Source of the DNA: Bacillota bacterium
GTDB taxonomy: Bacteria; Bacillota; Bacilli; Paenibacillales; Paenibacillaceae
Assembly (NCBI GenBank): GCA_023386495.1
Contig: JAEWJS010000165.1
Coordinates: 1 to 12,369, forward strand
DNA length: 12,369 nt
Direction: 5' to 3'
Of this stretch, positions 1 through 7,015 are shown piece after piece. Position 1 is the first letter of the stretch; each line of letters begins with the position of its first letter. The notes beneath the pieces were generated by a model. The model saw only the letters and a program-made list of their open reading frames with translations. It had not been told where the DNA came from and did not search any database. Both the position numbers and the translations under genes were made by a program.

Positions 1-125
1 TGTGGACTAAAAACGCTATTGTAATCTGCATGCACATGAATGACGAACATCGGAAAGCCGTATGAGGGAAAACCTCACGTACGGTTTGATGAGGAGGGGC
101 AGAAATTATCTGCCCTTCACTCTAG
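1..125 (+). mobile_element. Group II intron, 3' end only (partial)
   Basis: The left edge carries the last two structural domains of a bacterial group II intron, a self-splicing retroelement that moves with the help of its own reverse transcriptase. Domain V and domain VI can both be folded by eye (see the separate RNA entry). Everything upstream, including domains I-IV and any reverse transcriptase gene, would lie to the left of the window, so completeness cannot be judged. The 3' splice site should fall about 6-8 nt after the bulged A at 119, so the boundary at about 125 is approximate. The catalytic triad reads AGC rather than the CGC I associate with class C introns. The intron is followed directly by the promoter region of the aromatic operon and does not visibly interrupt a gene on its right side. 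Confidence 0.8.
54..122 (+). ncRNA. Group II intron domains V and VI
   Basis: Domain V: the lower stem pairs 55-62 with 80-87 and contains the AGC triad at 56-58. A two-nucleotide bulge (CG, 78-79) separates it from the upper stem, 63-67 with 73-77, which is capped by a GAAA-type loop. This is the canonical layout of the catalytic core. Domain VI: 91-93 pairs with 120-122 and 94-102 with 110-118, leaving A119 as a single bulged adenosine, the expected branch point. The sequence also resembles remembered bacterial intron 3' ends. The pairings are read directly from the sequence; splicing activity is not shown. Confidence 0.82.
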
Positions 126-180
126 TCTTCATAGGGCAGGCCAACTTGCTTAACGATGCATTAAAATCGACCGGCTATTT

Positions 181-195
181 CATACATGGTGTATG
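181..195. repeat. Inverted repeat CATAC-N5-GTATG, possible operator
   Basis: CATAC at 181-185 is the exact reverse complement of GTATG at 191-195, with five bases between. It ends right where the proposed -35 element begins, a usual place for a repressor or activator site. No regulator gene is present in the window, so the binding protein is unknown. Ten paired bases can arise by chance, so this is a suggestion based on position. Confidence 0.35.
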
Positions 196-224
196 TTCAA
201 GCGCTACCTCATAGATTTTATAAT
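196..224 (+). promoter_or_regulatory. Probable sigma-A promoter of the aromatic operon
   Basis: A perfect TATAAT stands at 219-224. Exactly 17 bp upstream is TTCAAG (196-201), a weak match (3 of 6) to TTGACA. Transcription would start near 231, about 40 nt before the first start codon. This location argues against the long upstream reading of the first gene from 193, because its first codons would lie inside the promoter. Confidence 0.5.
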
Positions 225-273
225 GAAAGCAATCGATATTATGGCAGGCATCTTGATGATGGGGGCTGGAAGG

Positions 274-672
274 ATGGACAGTGTGTGGGAATTTAAAGTC
301 AGGTTCGGGGAAACGGACGCAGCCGGAATTGTCTACTATCCGAATTTCTACAAGTGGATGGATCAAGCGACCCATGAAATGTTCACGGGGCTCGACATGT
401 CCACGAGGCAGATGCTCGCGGAGAACAAAGGGATTCCATTGGTGGAGGCCTCGTGCCAATTCAAGCATGCGCTCCACTTCGATGACCAAGTCCGAATCGT
501 GACGACTGTGGCGGAAGTGAAGAATAAGGTGTTCAAGCTGCAGCATGTGTTCTATCTGGGCGAGATCGTGGCTGCGGAAGGCTACGAGATTCGAGTATGG
601 ATCGATTCCTCGAGCGGGAATCTGAAGGCCGCCCCGATCCCGGATGCGCTTCGTTCCTTGCTGCTCGCATAA
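274..672 (+). CDS. Acyl-CoA thioesterase, 4-hydroxybenzoyl-CoA thioesterase type
   Basis: Small hotdog-fold thioesterase of about 132 residues, close to the roughly 140 usual for the family. It should hydrolyse an aromatic acyl-CoA in the cytoplasm to free acid and CoA. The N-terminal motif GETDAAGIVYYPNFYKWMD (residues 12-30) matches the active-site segment of the Pseudomonas 4-hydroxybenzoyl-CoA thioesterase, with Asp15 as the expected catalytic residue. The frame is open back to 193, but the promoter overlaps that stretch. ATG at 274 has GGGGG at 261-265 as a possible Shine-Dalgarno. GTG at 283, nine bases after GGAAGG (268-273), is an equally reasonable start. It is the first gene of the gentisate operon, so the likely substrate is a hydroxybenzoyl-CoA or gentisyl-CoA; that assignment is inference from context. 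Confidence 0.85.
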   Translation: MDSVWEFKVRFGETDAAGIVYYPNFYKWMDQATHEMFTGLDMSTRQMLAENKGIPLVEASCQFKHALHFDDQVRIVTTVAEVKNKVFKLQHVFYLGEIVAAEGYEIRVWIDSSSGNLKAAPIPDALRSLLLA

Positions 673-722
673 TCCACGTTAGGCTCAACACTCCAGAATG
701 ATTATAAGGAGGGCTATATCAC

Positions 723-1289
723 TTGACGTCGTTACAATGGCCAGAAGCCGTGCAAGCCGCAGCACAGGGCAGCGATGTAGAGCTGTCGGTTACGAAGCTG
801 GCGAGAATGAAATGGTTCCGATCCCCCGAGTCGCAGAAGCAGGATGCCGAAGCAGCGATACAGCGCTTCTTGTCCCAACTGGGAACGGGCAGCCTGCCGA
901 TCCGATGGTTGGACAAGCAAGAGGCCGCTGCATTCATAGCCGGCTATGAACTCATCAACGATCCGATCTGGGTGCATCTCTACGGCATCCCGCAGACGAT
1001 CAAGGATGCTGCCGATGCCGCCTGCGGCCAGAAGCTCATCGCCTTCACGATGAACGATGTGCCCGAGCATCTGTTCCATGTTATCTATGATGCGGCATTT
1101 CATGCCTTCGAACCGCAAGGACATCCGGTCATCTCGCACGTCGTGGCTGCGGCGCTGTACCTTACAAGTCTGTCGATCTCTTGGGATGCCATATGTTCCG
1201 AGAGCAATCCGCTGGAAGGGTTAATGGAAGTATTGAAGCTGGGGTACCTGCCCCTAGGCGCGAAGGACGGAGCATTCTATCTCATCTAG
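723..1289 (+). CDS. Hypothetical protein, second gene of the aromatic operon
   Basis: I do not recognise this 188-residue protein. It starts with TTG, supported by a strong Shine-Dalgarno (AAGGAGGG, 706-713) nine bases upstream, so it is very probably translated. No signal peptide, membrane segment or nucleotide-binding motif is visible. A histidine-rich middle (His116, His119, His127, His134, His139) could bind a metal, but the spacing matches no family I can name. The N-terminal half looks helical and charged. It lies 50 nt after the thioesterase and 56 nt before the malic enzyme, on the same strand. The operon lacks a recognisable maleylpyruvate isomerase and CoA ligase; this protein is too short for a ligase and shows no clear isomerase signature, so its role is open. 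Confidence 0.75.
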   Translation: MTSLQWPEAVQAAAQGSDVELSVTKLARMKWFRSPESQKQDAEAAIQRFLSQLGTGSLPIRWLDKQEAAAFIAGYELINDPIWVHLYGIPQTIKDAADAACGQKLIAFTMNDVPEHLFHVIYDAAFHAFEPQGHPVISHVVAAALYLTSLSISWDAICSESNPLEGLMEVLKLGYLPLGAKDGAFYLI

Positions 1290-1345
1290 CAGCCGGCAAC
1301 AGACAGCCTTCATGAATATGATCGAAATCGGGAGGTTCGTAAGCG

Positions 1346-2764
1346 ATGAGTAGCCAGACCAAAGGAAGCAATACGATCATCATTCGGATGGATATGGATG
1401 CGGGCTTGCCCTTCATCGAGATTGCCAAGGTCATTCACGACGCAAACGCGGAAATCGTTGCCGTAGACACGGTAAATCGCGGCAAGACGTCGATTGTCAG
1501 GGACGTTACCGTAACGGTGTCCAATCCGGCGGAGACGCAGCTGTTAGACCGATTGAACAATGTGGTAGGGCTCAAGGTCATGAATGTGTCGGACCGCACC
1601 TTCCTCATGCATCTGGGCGGCAAGCTGGAAATCCAGTCGAAATTCCCGATCCGCAATCGCGACGATCTCTCCCATGTCTATACGCCAGGCGTTGCTCGGG
1701 TCTGTATGGCCTTGCATGAGGATCCTTCCAAAGCTTATTCGCTGACGATTAAGCGGAATACGATCGCGATCGTTACGGACGGAACCGCCGTACTCGGACT
1801 GGGCGATATCGGTCCGGTCGCCTCCATGCCTGTCATGGAGGGCAAGGCAGCATTGTTCAAGGAATTCGCGGGCGTGGACGCTTTTCCCATCTGCCTGGAT
1901 ACGAAGGATGCGGAGGCAATCATCCAGACCGTCAAGCGGATCGCCCCGGGATTCGGCGGCATCCATCTTGAAGATATCTCTTCCCCGCGCTGCTTCGAGA
2001 TTGAGGAGCGCCTGAAGCGGGAGCTGGATATTCCGGTATTCCATGACGATCAGCACGGTACTGCGGTCGTCATGCTGGCCGGGCTGATCAACGCGCTGAA
2101 GATCGTGGGCAAGCAAATGGAGGAGATCAAGGTCGTATTCAGCGGCATCGGTGCCGCAGGGATCGCCTGCACGCGAATGCTCCAAGCGGCTGGCGTCAAG
2201 CACATCGTCGGCGCTACGAGATCCGCAGGCATTCTTCATCGAGGCGAAACCTACAGCAATCCGATGTTCCAATGGTATGCGGAGCATACGAATCCCGACA
2301 ATGTCACCGGCAAGCTGGGCGACGCGATGCAGGATGCGGACGTGTTCGTCGGGCTCTCCGGACCGGACGTCATCACGGTCGACGACCTCAAGAAGATGGC
2401 CGCGGACCCGATCGTATTCGCGATGGCGAATCCGACGCCTGAGATTATGCCGGAAGCGGCGGAGCCGTACGTGCGCGTGATGGCGACCGGTCGCTCCGAC
2501 TACCCGAACCAACTGAATAACGTACTCTGTTTTCCAGGCATATTCCGTGGAGCCTTGGACTGCCAAGCTACGGACATTAACGAAGAAATGAAGCTTGCCG
2601 CCGCCTATGCGATCGCTTCGATCGTAAGCGAAGACGAGCTGAACGAGCAGTATATCGTTCCAAGCGTGTTCAACGCCAAGGTTGTGGAAGCGGTAAGGAA
2701 GAACGTGATCCAAGCGGCGATCGATACCGGCGTACATCGGAGAAGACCGCATGACTTCAATTGA
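1346..2764 (+). CDS. NAD(P)-dependent malic enzyme with N-terminal ACT domain
   Basis: Oxidatively decarboxylates malate to pyruvate and CO2 with reduction of NAD(P)+. The 472 residues begin with an ACT-like segment (about 8-85), a fold that usually senses small molecules such as amino acids. The malic enzyme catalytic domain follows: YTPGVARVC (Tyr112), a conserved block with Lys167, the metal ligands Glu209-Asp210 in HLEDIS and Asp234-Asp235 in FHDDQHGTA. The Rossmann motif GIGAAG (267-272) and the FAMANPTPEI segment complete it. GGGAGG (1330-1335) precedes the ATG. In this operon it would drain the C4 product of gentisate breakdown (fumarate via malate) to pyruvate. Cofactor preference cannot be read reliably. 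The next gene starts 16 nt downstream. Confidence 0.92.
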   Translation: MSSQTKGSNTIIIRMDMDAGLPFIEIAKVIHDANAEIVAVDTVNRGKTSIVRDVTVTVSNPAETQLLDRLNNVVGLKVMNVSDRTFLMHLGGKLEIQSKFPIRNRDDLSHVYTPGVARVCMALHEDPSKAYSLTIKRNTIAIVTDGTAVLGLGDIGPVASMPVMEGKAALFKEFAGVDAFPICLDTKDAEAIIQTVKRIAPGFGGIHLEDISSPRCFEIEERLKRELDIPVFHDDQHGTAVVMLAGLINALKIVGKQMEEIKVVFSGIGAAGIACTRMLQAAGVKHIVGATRSAGILHRGETYSNPMFQWYAEHTNPDNVTGKLGDAMQDADVFVGLSGPDVITVDDLKKMAADPIVFAMANPTPEIMPEAAEPYVRVMATGRSDYPNQLNNVLCFPGIFRGALDCQATDINEEMKLAAAYAIASIVSEDELNEQYIVPSVFNAKVVEAVRKNVIQAAIDTGVHRRRPHDFN

Positions 2765-2779
2765 AACGGAGGAAGCAGG

Positions 2780-4000
2780 ATGTCGCAGCAAGAAATACGG
2801 GAAGCAATCGTAGTCGGTGCAGGGCCTGTCGGCATGGTCGCGGCGTTGGCACTCAGACACGAGGGCATTCAGGTTACAGTCGTGGAAGAACAGGAACAAG
2901 GAAGATTCCGGCCGGGCAGCCGGGCCATCTATATTCACAAAGCGACGTTGAAGCTGCTGGAGGAAGTGTCGCCGGGACTAGGCCACAAACTGGCTGATAA
3001 CGGGGTGATCTGGCCTGTCAAACGCACGACTTACCGCGGCAAGGACGTCTATATTCGCCAATACCCGACGCCTACCCCAGGGGAAATTCCGGCATTCACG
3101 AGCTTGGCGCAGGTCGAAATCGAGAAATACATGTATGAAGCGTGCTTGGCTGCCGGCGTGGCGTTCGCATGGAGCACGAAGGTGATCGGCGTGGAGACGA
3201 CAGAGAACCAAGTCGTGCTCAAGACGGAGTCAGGTACCGATTGGGTGGCCGACTACGTAATTGGCGCTGACGGTGCCCGTTCTTCCGTACGCAAGGGCGT
3301 AGGGATCGAACTGGAAGGTCCGCGCGCGAACGACACGTTCCTGGTCGTGGACGTGAAGGAGGACGCAGACAACCCGCTGCCGCTCGAGCGGACGTTCCAC
3401 TACGAGCATCCGGCGATGGACGGCCGCAACGTGCTGCTCGTGCCGTTCAAGGGCGGCTGGCGGGTGGATCTGCAATTGCTCCAAGGAGACGATCCCGAGC
3501 AATACGGCAGCGAAGAAGGGGTTAAATCGTGGCTGAAGAAGGTCATGGATCCTAAGTATGCGGAGCGCGTATCATGGGTCTCGACCTATCAATTCTACCA
3601 AGTCGTAGCGCGATCGTTCACGGATGCAAGCCGCCGTGTCCTGCTCGTAGGCGAAGCGGCGCACTTGTTCGCGCCGTTCGGCGCACGCGGATTGAACTCA
3701 GGCGTGCCGGATGCGATCCTATCCGTTCGCGGCATCGCGAAAGCGAAGCAAGCGGCGAATGAAGAGAATCGCAGGAAGGAAATCGAGCTGGCTGCCGAAG
3801 AACGTTTGCTGGCTGCCCGCTACAACCGCGATGCGGCAGGCATTGCGCTGGAGCATATTCAGGGCGATTCTCCGTACATGAATCTGAAGCGAGAGCTGGC
3901 AGCGTCGCTGACGCCGCTCATTCCGAAGCTGGGGCGCTGGCTGGATGAAGGGCCATACGGTCCGAAGCAGGGGCATCCGATGGTTTCTACCAAATACTGA
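2780..4000 (+). CDS. FAD-dependent aromatic-ring monooxygenase
   Basis: Single-component flavoprotein hydroxylase of the FAD_binding_3 (PheA/TfdB/MhpA) family, which adds one oxygen from O2 to a phenolic ring using NAD(P)H. The FAD-binding GAGPVG lies at residues 13-18 after a beta strand. The DG motif is GADGARSSVRK (about 162-172). The second FAD motif reads LVGEAAHLF...GLNSGVPDA near 288-312; its usual Asp is replaced by Glu292. At 406 residues it lacks the thioredoxin-like C-terminal domain of the phenol hydroxylases. GGAGGAAG precedes the ATG. Next to gentisate dioxygenase, the likely job is making gentisate or gentisyl-CoA from a hydroxybenzoate, salicylate or their CoA ester; the sequence does not tell which. 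Confidence 0.85.
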   Translation: MSQQEIREAIVVGAGPVGMVAALALRHEGIQVTVVEEQEQGRFRPGSRAIYIHKATLKLLEEVSPGLGHKLADNGVIWPVKRTTYRGKDVYIRQYPTPTPGEIPAFTSLAQVEIEKYMYEACLAAGVAFAWSTKVIGVETTENQVVLKTESGTDWVADYVIGADGARSSVRKGVGIELEGPRANDTFLVVDVKEDADNPLPLERTFHYEHPAMDGRNVLLVPFKGGWRVDLQLLQGDDPEQYGSEEGVKSWLKKVMDPKYAERVSWVSTYQFYQVVARSFTDASRRVLLVGEAAHLFAPFGARGLNSGVPDAILSVRGIAKAKQAANEENRRKEIELAAEERLLAARYNRDAAGIALEHIQGDSPYMNLKRELAASLTPLIPKLGRWLDEGPYGPKQGHPMVSTKY

Positions 4001-4013
4001 TCGAGGGATCGAC

Positions 4014-5009
4014 ATGGCGAGCTTGCAAGGATATCAGCGGCAAGGGACGACGATTCACGTGATTGAAGCGCCTGAGGAGACTGCGCTGCGATCGGTCAAC
4101 GCTTTTCTCGTCGAGCATGCCGATGGCCTGTATCTGGTCGATTCCGGTTGGGACAACGAAGCATGCTGGGACGCATTCATGCATGCGATGCAGGAGCTAG
4201 GTTACGCGATCGCGGATCTGCGGGGCATTATTCTCACGCATCATCATCCCGATCATGCGGGCTATGTACACCGGATTCAGAAGCTGCACAAGACAGTCGC
4301 CGTGCATGCGCATCCGCTGGCCATACCATATGTCACGCATGATAAGCCGTTCTTGATTCGACGCATCCGATTCTTCGATACGCTGTACCGCGAGATGGAT
4401 GGGATGCCGGATGCCGCGAAGCAGATCGAGAAGTTCGAGTCCGCGTACATCAAGAGCGAGGCTTATCGCATAGAGGGAGATCTTGAACATCTGCAAGAGG
4501 GCGATACCATTCTGGATTTCCAGGTACTAGACGTGCCCGGGCATGCGCCGGACCATATCATGCTGTACGATGCCGAGCGCAAATGGGCGATCGTCGGTGA
4601 CTTAGTCATTGCGCATATGACCACGAATGCGATCATCGAACCGGATGCGAACGGCCGCTTGATCCCCACGGTCACGCAGCAGCTGACCTCGCTGAAGAGA
4701 CTGTCGGCATTGGACGTAGACATCTTGTTCACCGGGCACGGCGATGTCATTCCCACGCCTCAAGAGGCCATACAGAGCAAGATCGGAAGAATCGAGCAGA
4801 AGCTCGAGCGAATCGCGAACTATATTCGCGATGGCTATTCGACGGCGGGAAGCATGGCTCGGTTGTATGATAAGGCTGTTTATGAGAAGCAATATTTCTT
4901 GGTCATGTCGGAGGTGATCGGCATGCTTGATCATCTGGAGCGTACAGGACAGGTTGTGAGCCGGGTATACGACGGCATCTACCATTATGCGTTAACGGGG
5001 GAGAGATGA
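4014..5009 (+). CDS. Metallo-beta-lactamase-fold hydrolase
   Basis: Binuclear-metal hydrolase of 331 residues. The signature THHHPDHAG provides His76, His78, Asp80 and His81. Further ligands are probably His177 (PGHAPDH), Asp196 (VGDLVIAH) and His242 (FTGHGD). After the catalytic fold a helical C-terminal region (about 255-325) resembles the small winged-helix-like tail of LACTB2-type proteins. The frame is open from 3945, but ATG 4014 with GAGGG (4003-4007) six bases upstream avoids overlapping the monooxygenase and begins just before the fold. Relatives include glyoxalase II thioesterases, lactonases and nucleases. In this operon a thioester, ester or lactone intermediate is the likely substrate; this is inference. 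Confidence 0.85.
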   Translation: MASLQGYQRQGTTIHVIEAPEETALRSVNAFLVEHADGLYLVDSGWDNEACWDAFMHAMQELGYAIADLRGIILTHHHPDHAGYVHRIQKLHKTVAVHAHPLAIPYVTHDKPFLIRRIRFFDTLYREMDGMPDAAKQIEKFESAYIKSEAYRIEGDLEHLQEGDTILDFQVLDVPGHAPDHIMLYDAERKWAIVGDLVIAHMTTNAIIEPDANGRLIPTVTQQLTSLKRLSALDVDILFTGHGDVIPTPQEAIQSKIGRIEQKLERIANYIRDGYSTAGSMARLYDKAVYEKQYFLVMSEVIGMLDHLERTGQVVSRVYDGIYHYALTGER

Positions 5010-5011
5010 TG

Positions 5012-6115
5012 ATGTCTCGCACTGAACAGCGTCAAGCGCTAGACCAATTCGCGGAGCGATTGGCAGTGGATCACCTGGGGCCGCTGTGGGATAACTTAGG
5101 CGCCATGGTAACGAAGCAGCCTACGCATCATGTGAAGCCTTATCTGTGGAAATGGCACACCATTCGCGAATATTTGCTGGAAGCAGGACCGCTGCTCGCG
5201 CTGGGGCGTGAGAGCGAACGCCGCGTCATCTATCTGCAGAATCCTTCGCTGATCGGAGAAGGCAAGATCGGTTATGCGACGGATACGCTATACGTCGGCA
5301 TTCAATTGCTGCTGCCGGGCGAAGTCGCCCCGTCCCATCGTCACTCGCAAGCGGCCATTCGTTTCATTATCGAAGGCAACGGCGACGCCTACACGACCGT
5401 CAACGGCGAGAAGACCTATATGGAACGCGGTGATCTCGTGCTGACGCCGCCATGGACCTGGCATGATCATGGCCATGAGGGGACCGAGCCGGTGTTCTGG
5501 ATGGATGGGCTCGACGTCGGATTGGTCAAAACGTTAACAGGCTCCTTCTTCGAGCCGTATCACGACGACACCTATCCGCTGAACGGTCCGCCGGACAGCT
5601 CGATCGCGCGTTATGCCAGCGGCGTCCGATCCGTGTCGGAACGCAAGGTGCGGGGCTACCCTTCGCCGCTCATTAACTATAAGTGGCGGAACATCCAGCA
5701 AGCGCTGGAAGGGCTGATGCAATTGGATGCGGATCCGTATGACGGTTATGCAATCGATTACGTCAACCCGGCGACGGGCGGATCCGCAGATGCGCGGCTT
5801 GGCACGTCGATGCAGAGGCTTGCCGCCGGAACGGGAACGCGTGCGCACAGGCATGTCCACAGCGCCTGTTATCACGTACTCGAAGGCGAGGGATACACCG
5901 TCATCGACGGAGAGAAATATGAATGGTCGCAGGGCGATTTCTTCATCGTGCCGCCGTGGAGTTGGCATGAGCATCATAATGCCGGTGAGGTCGACGCGCA
6001 CTTATTCTCGATCAATGATCGGCCGGTTCTGGAGATCCTCGGCCTGGAGCAAGAGGAAGCCTATGCAGAGAACGGCGGCAATCAAGTCATTGATCGTACA
6101 TTTCAACCGGCATAA
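5012..6115 (+). CDS. Gentisate 1,2-dioxygenase (bicupin)
   Basis: Fe(II) dioxygenase that opens the gentisate ring between C1 and C2 to maleylpyruvate. The 367 residues hold two cupin domains. The N-terminal one carries HRH...H ligands (His109, His111, His151) in the family-typical blocks HRHSQAAIRFIIEGNG and PPWTWHDHG. The C-terminal cupin repeats the pattern (His279, His281, His319) in HRHVHSACYHVLEGEG and PPWSWHEHH. Three ATG codons stand in a row (5006, 5009, 5012); GGGGGAG at 4997-5003 is best spaced for 5012, and the start at 5006 would overlap the previous stop. This gene fixes the pathway of the cluster. Salicylate or 1-hydroxy-2-naphthoate dioxygenase relatives are possible alternatives. 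Confidence 0.9.
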   Translation: MSRTEQRQALDQFAERLAVDHLGPLWDNLGAMVTKQPTHHVKPYLWKWHTIREYLLEAGPLLALGRESERRVIYLQNPSLIGEGKIGYATDTLYVGIQLLLPGEVAPSHRHSQAAIRFIIEGNGDAYTTVNGEKTYMERGDLVLTPPWTWHDHGHEGTEPVFWMDGLDVGLVKTLTGSFFEPYHDDTYPLNGPPDSSIARYASGVRSVSERKVRGYPSPLINYKWRNIQQALEGLMQLDADPYDGYAIDYVNPATGGSADARLGTSMQRLAAGTGTRAHRHVHSACYHVLEGEGYTVIDGEKYEWSQGDFFIVPPWSWHEHHNAGEVDAHLFSINDRPVLEILGLEQEEAYAENGGNQVIDRTFQPA

Positions 6116-6145
6116 CTTGACCGGTCAGGAAGGAGGAGCGCTAAC

Positions 6146-6988
6146 GTGAAGTTTGCCTTATTCAACGACTTTCAGCTAGGCCTGGTTAAGGACGATACGG
6201 TCTATGAGATCGGCAGCCTGCTCGAACCGGCGCATAAGCCGCAATGCCCAATGGTAGAACTAGTGCGCGGCTATGACCGCTATCGATCCGTTATCGAAGC
6301 GAGATATGCCGGATGCCCATCCTACGAATTAGCGAGCGTCCGTCTTCGCCAGCCCGTCTCCCATCCCGGGAAGATCGTGGCGGCACCCGTCAATTATTTG
6401 TCTCACAAGAAGGAGATGAACGTGCAGCATACGGCGAGAGGGCTCGGCTTCTTCCTGAAGGCGAATTCATCCGTGATCGGACCTGGCGATGCGATCGTGC
6501 TTCCGGCCGTCAAGCGCGGCCGTCGAATCGATCATGAGCTCGAGCTTGCTTTTGTAATCGGGAAGCAGGCGAAGAACGTGCGAGCGGAGGACGCGCATCG
6601 ATACATTTTCGGGTTCACCGGACTGAATGACGTGACGCTGCGCCCGGATGAGCATAACGAGGAAGAGCGCTGCCTTCGCAAATCGTTCGACACCTTCACC
6701 CCGATGGGACCGTGGATTGCAACGCTGGATGACATTCCGGATTTCAACGATCTCCAGATGAAGCTTACGGTGAACGGCGAAGTACGGCAAAGGGCGAACA
6801 GCAAGGATATGGTATGCGGCATTGCCGAGCTTGTAGAGCTGTACTCGCATGTGATGACATTGGAGCCGGGCGATATTATCGCCACGGGTACGCCGGACGG
6901 TGTCGCCCCGATTCGTGAGGGCGATGTGGTAACGATCGATATCGCGCAGATCGGGGCGTTCTCCAATCCGGTCACGGCAGAATCATAA
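6146..6988 (+). CDS. FAH-family hydrolase, probable fumarylpyruvate/maleylpyruvate hydrolase
   Basis: Fumarylacetoacetate hydrolase-superfamily enzyme of 280 residues, expected to cleave the ring-opened gentisate product into pyruvate and fumarate (or maleate). Metal ligands are visible as Glu131 and Glu133 in DHELELAFVIG and Asp162 in GLNDVT. Lys179 in KSFDTFTPMGP and the NYLSHKKE segment (83-90) fit the active site, and the terminal GDIIATGTPDGV block is typical. It starts at GTG 6146, preceded by an excellent Shine-Dalgarno (AGGAAGGAGG, 6127-6136). Its place directly after gentisate dioxygenase supports the pathway step. Because no isomerase is seen, it may act on maleylpyruvate directly. 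The fold alone would also allow homoprotocatechuate-pathway isomerase/decarboxylase activity. Confidence 0.87.
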   Translation: MKFALFNDFQLGLVKDDTVYEIGSLLEPAHKPQCPMVELVRGYDRYRSVIEARYAGCPSYELASVRLRQPVSHPGKIVAAPVNYLSHKKEMNVQHTARGLGFFLKANSSVIGPGDAIVLPAVKRGRRIDHELELAFVIGKQAKNVRAEDAHRYIFGFTGLNDVTLRPDEHNEEERCLRKSFDTFTPMGPWIATLDDIPDFNDLQMKLTVNGEVRQRANSKDMVCGIAELVELYSHVMTLEPGDIIATGTPDGVAPIREGDVVTIDIAQIGAFSNPVTAES

Positions 6989-7015
6989 CTTACTAGAGAA
7001 TAGAAGGTGAATAGC

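Noticed and set aside
1..24. C-terminus of an intron-encoded protein (CGLKTLL then stop)
   Set aside because: The position before domain V would fit, but seven codons are too few to support a coding call.
193..273. 27-codon N-terminal extension of the thioesterase
   Set aside because: It overlaps the proposed promoter, has no ribosome-binding site at 193 and adds nothing expected for the hotdog family.
723..1289. DinB-type thiol-dependent maleylpyruvate isomerase
   Set aside because: Histidines are present, but their spacing and surroundings do not match the DinB/isomerase motif as I know it, so I left the gene unnamed.
1544..2938. 464-codon open frame on the - strand opposite the malic enzyme gene
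   Set aside because: Its product is rich in Arg, His and Asp with no recognisable motif, typical of an antisense shadow in GC-rich DNA; the + strand gene explains the region fully.
3945..4013. 23-codon N-terminal extension of the metallo-beta-lactamase-fold protein
   Set aside because: It overlaps the end of the monooxygenase gene; ATG 4014 has a well-placed Shine-Dalgarno.
7007..7015. GTG 7007 as thiolase start
   Set aside because: This GTG is part of the AGAAGGTGA Shine-Dalgarno that best serves TTG 7016.
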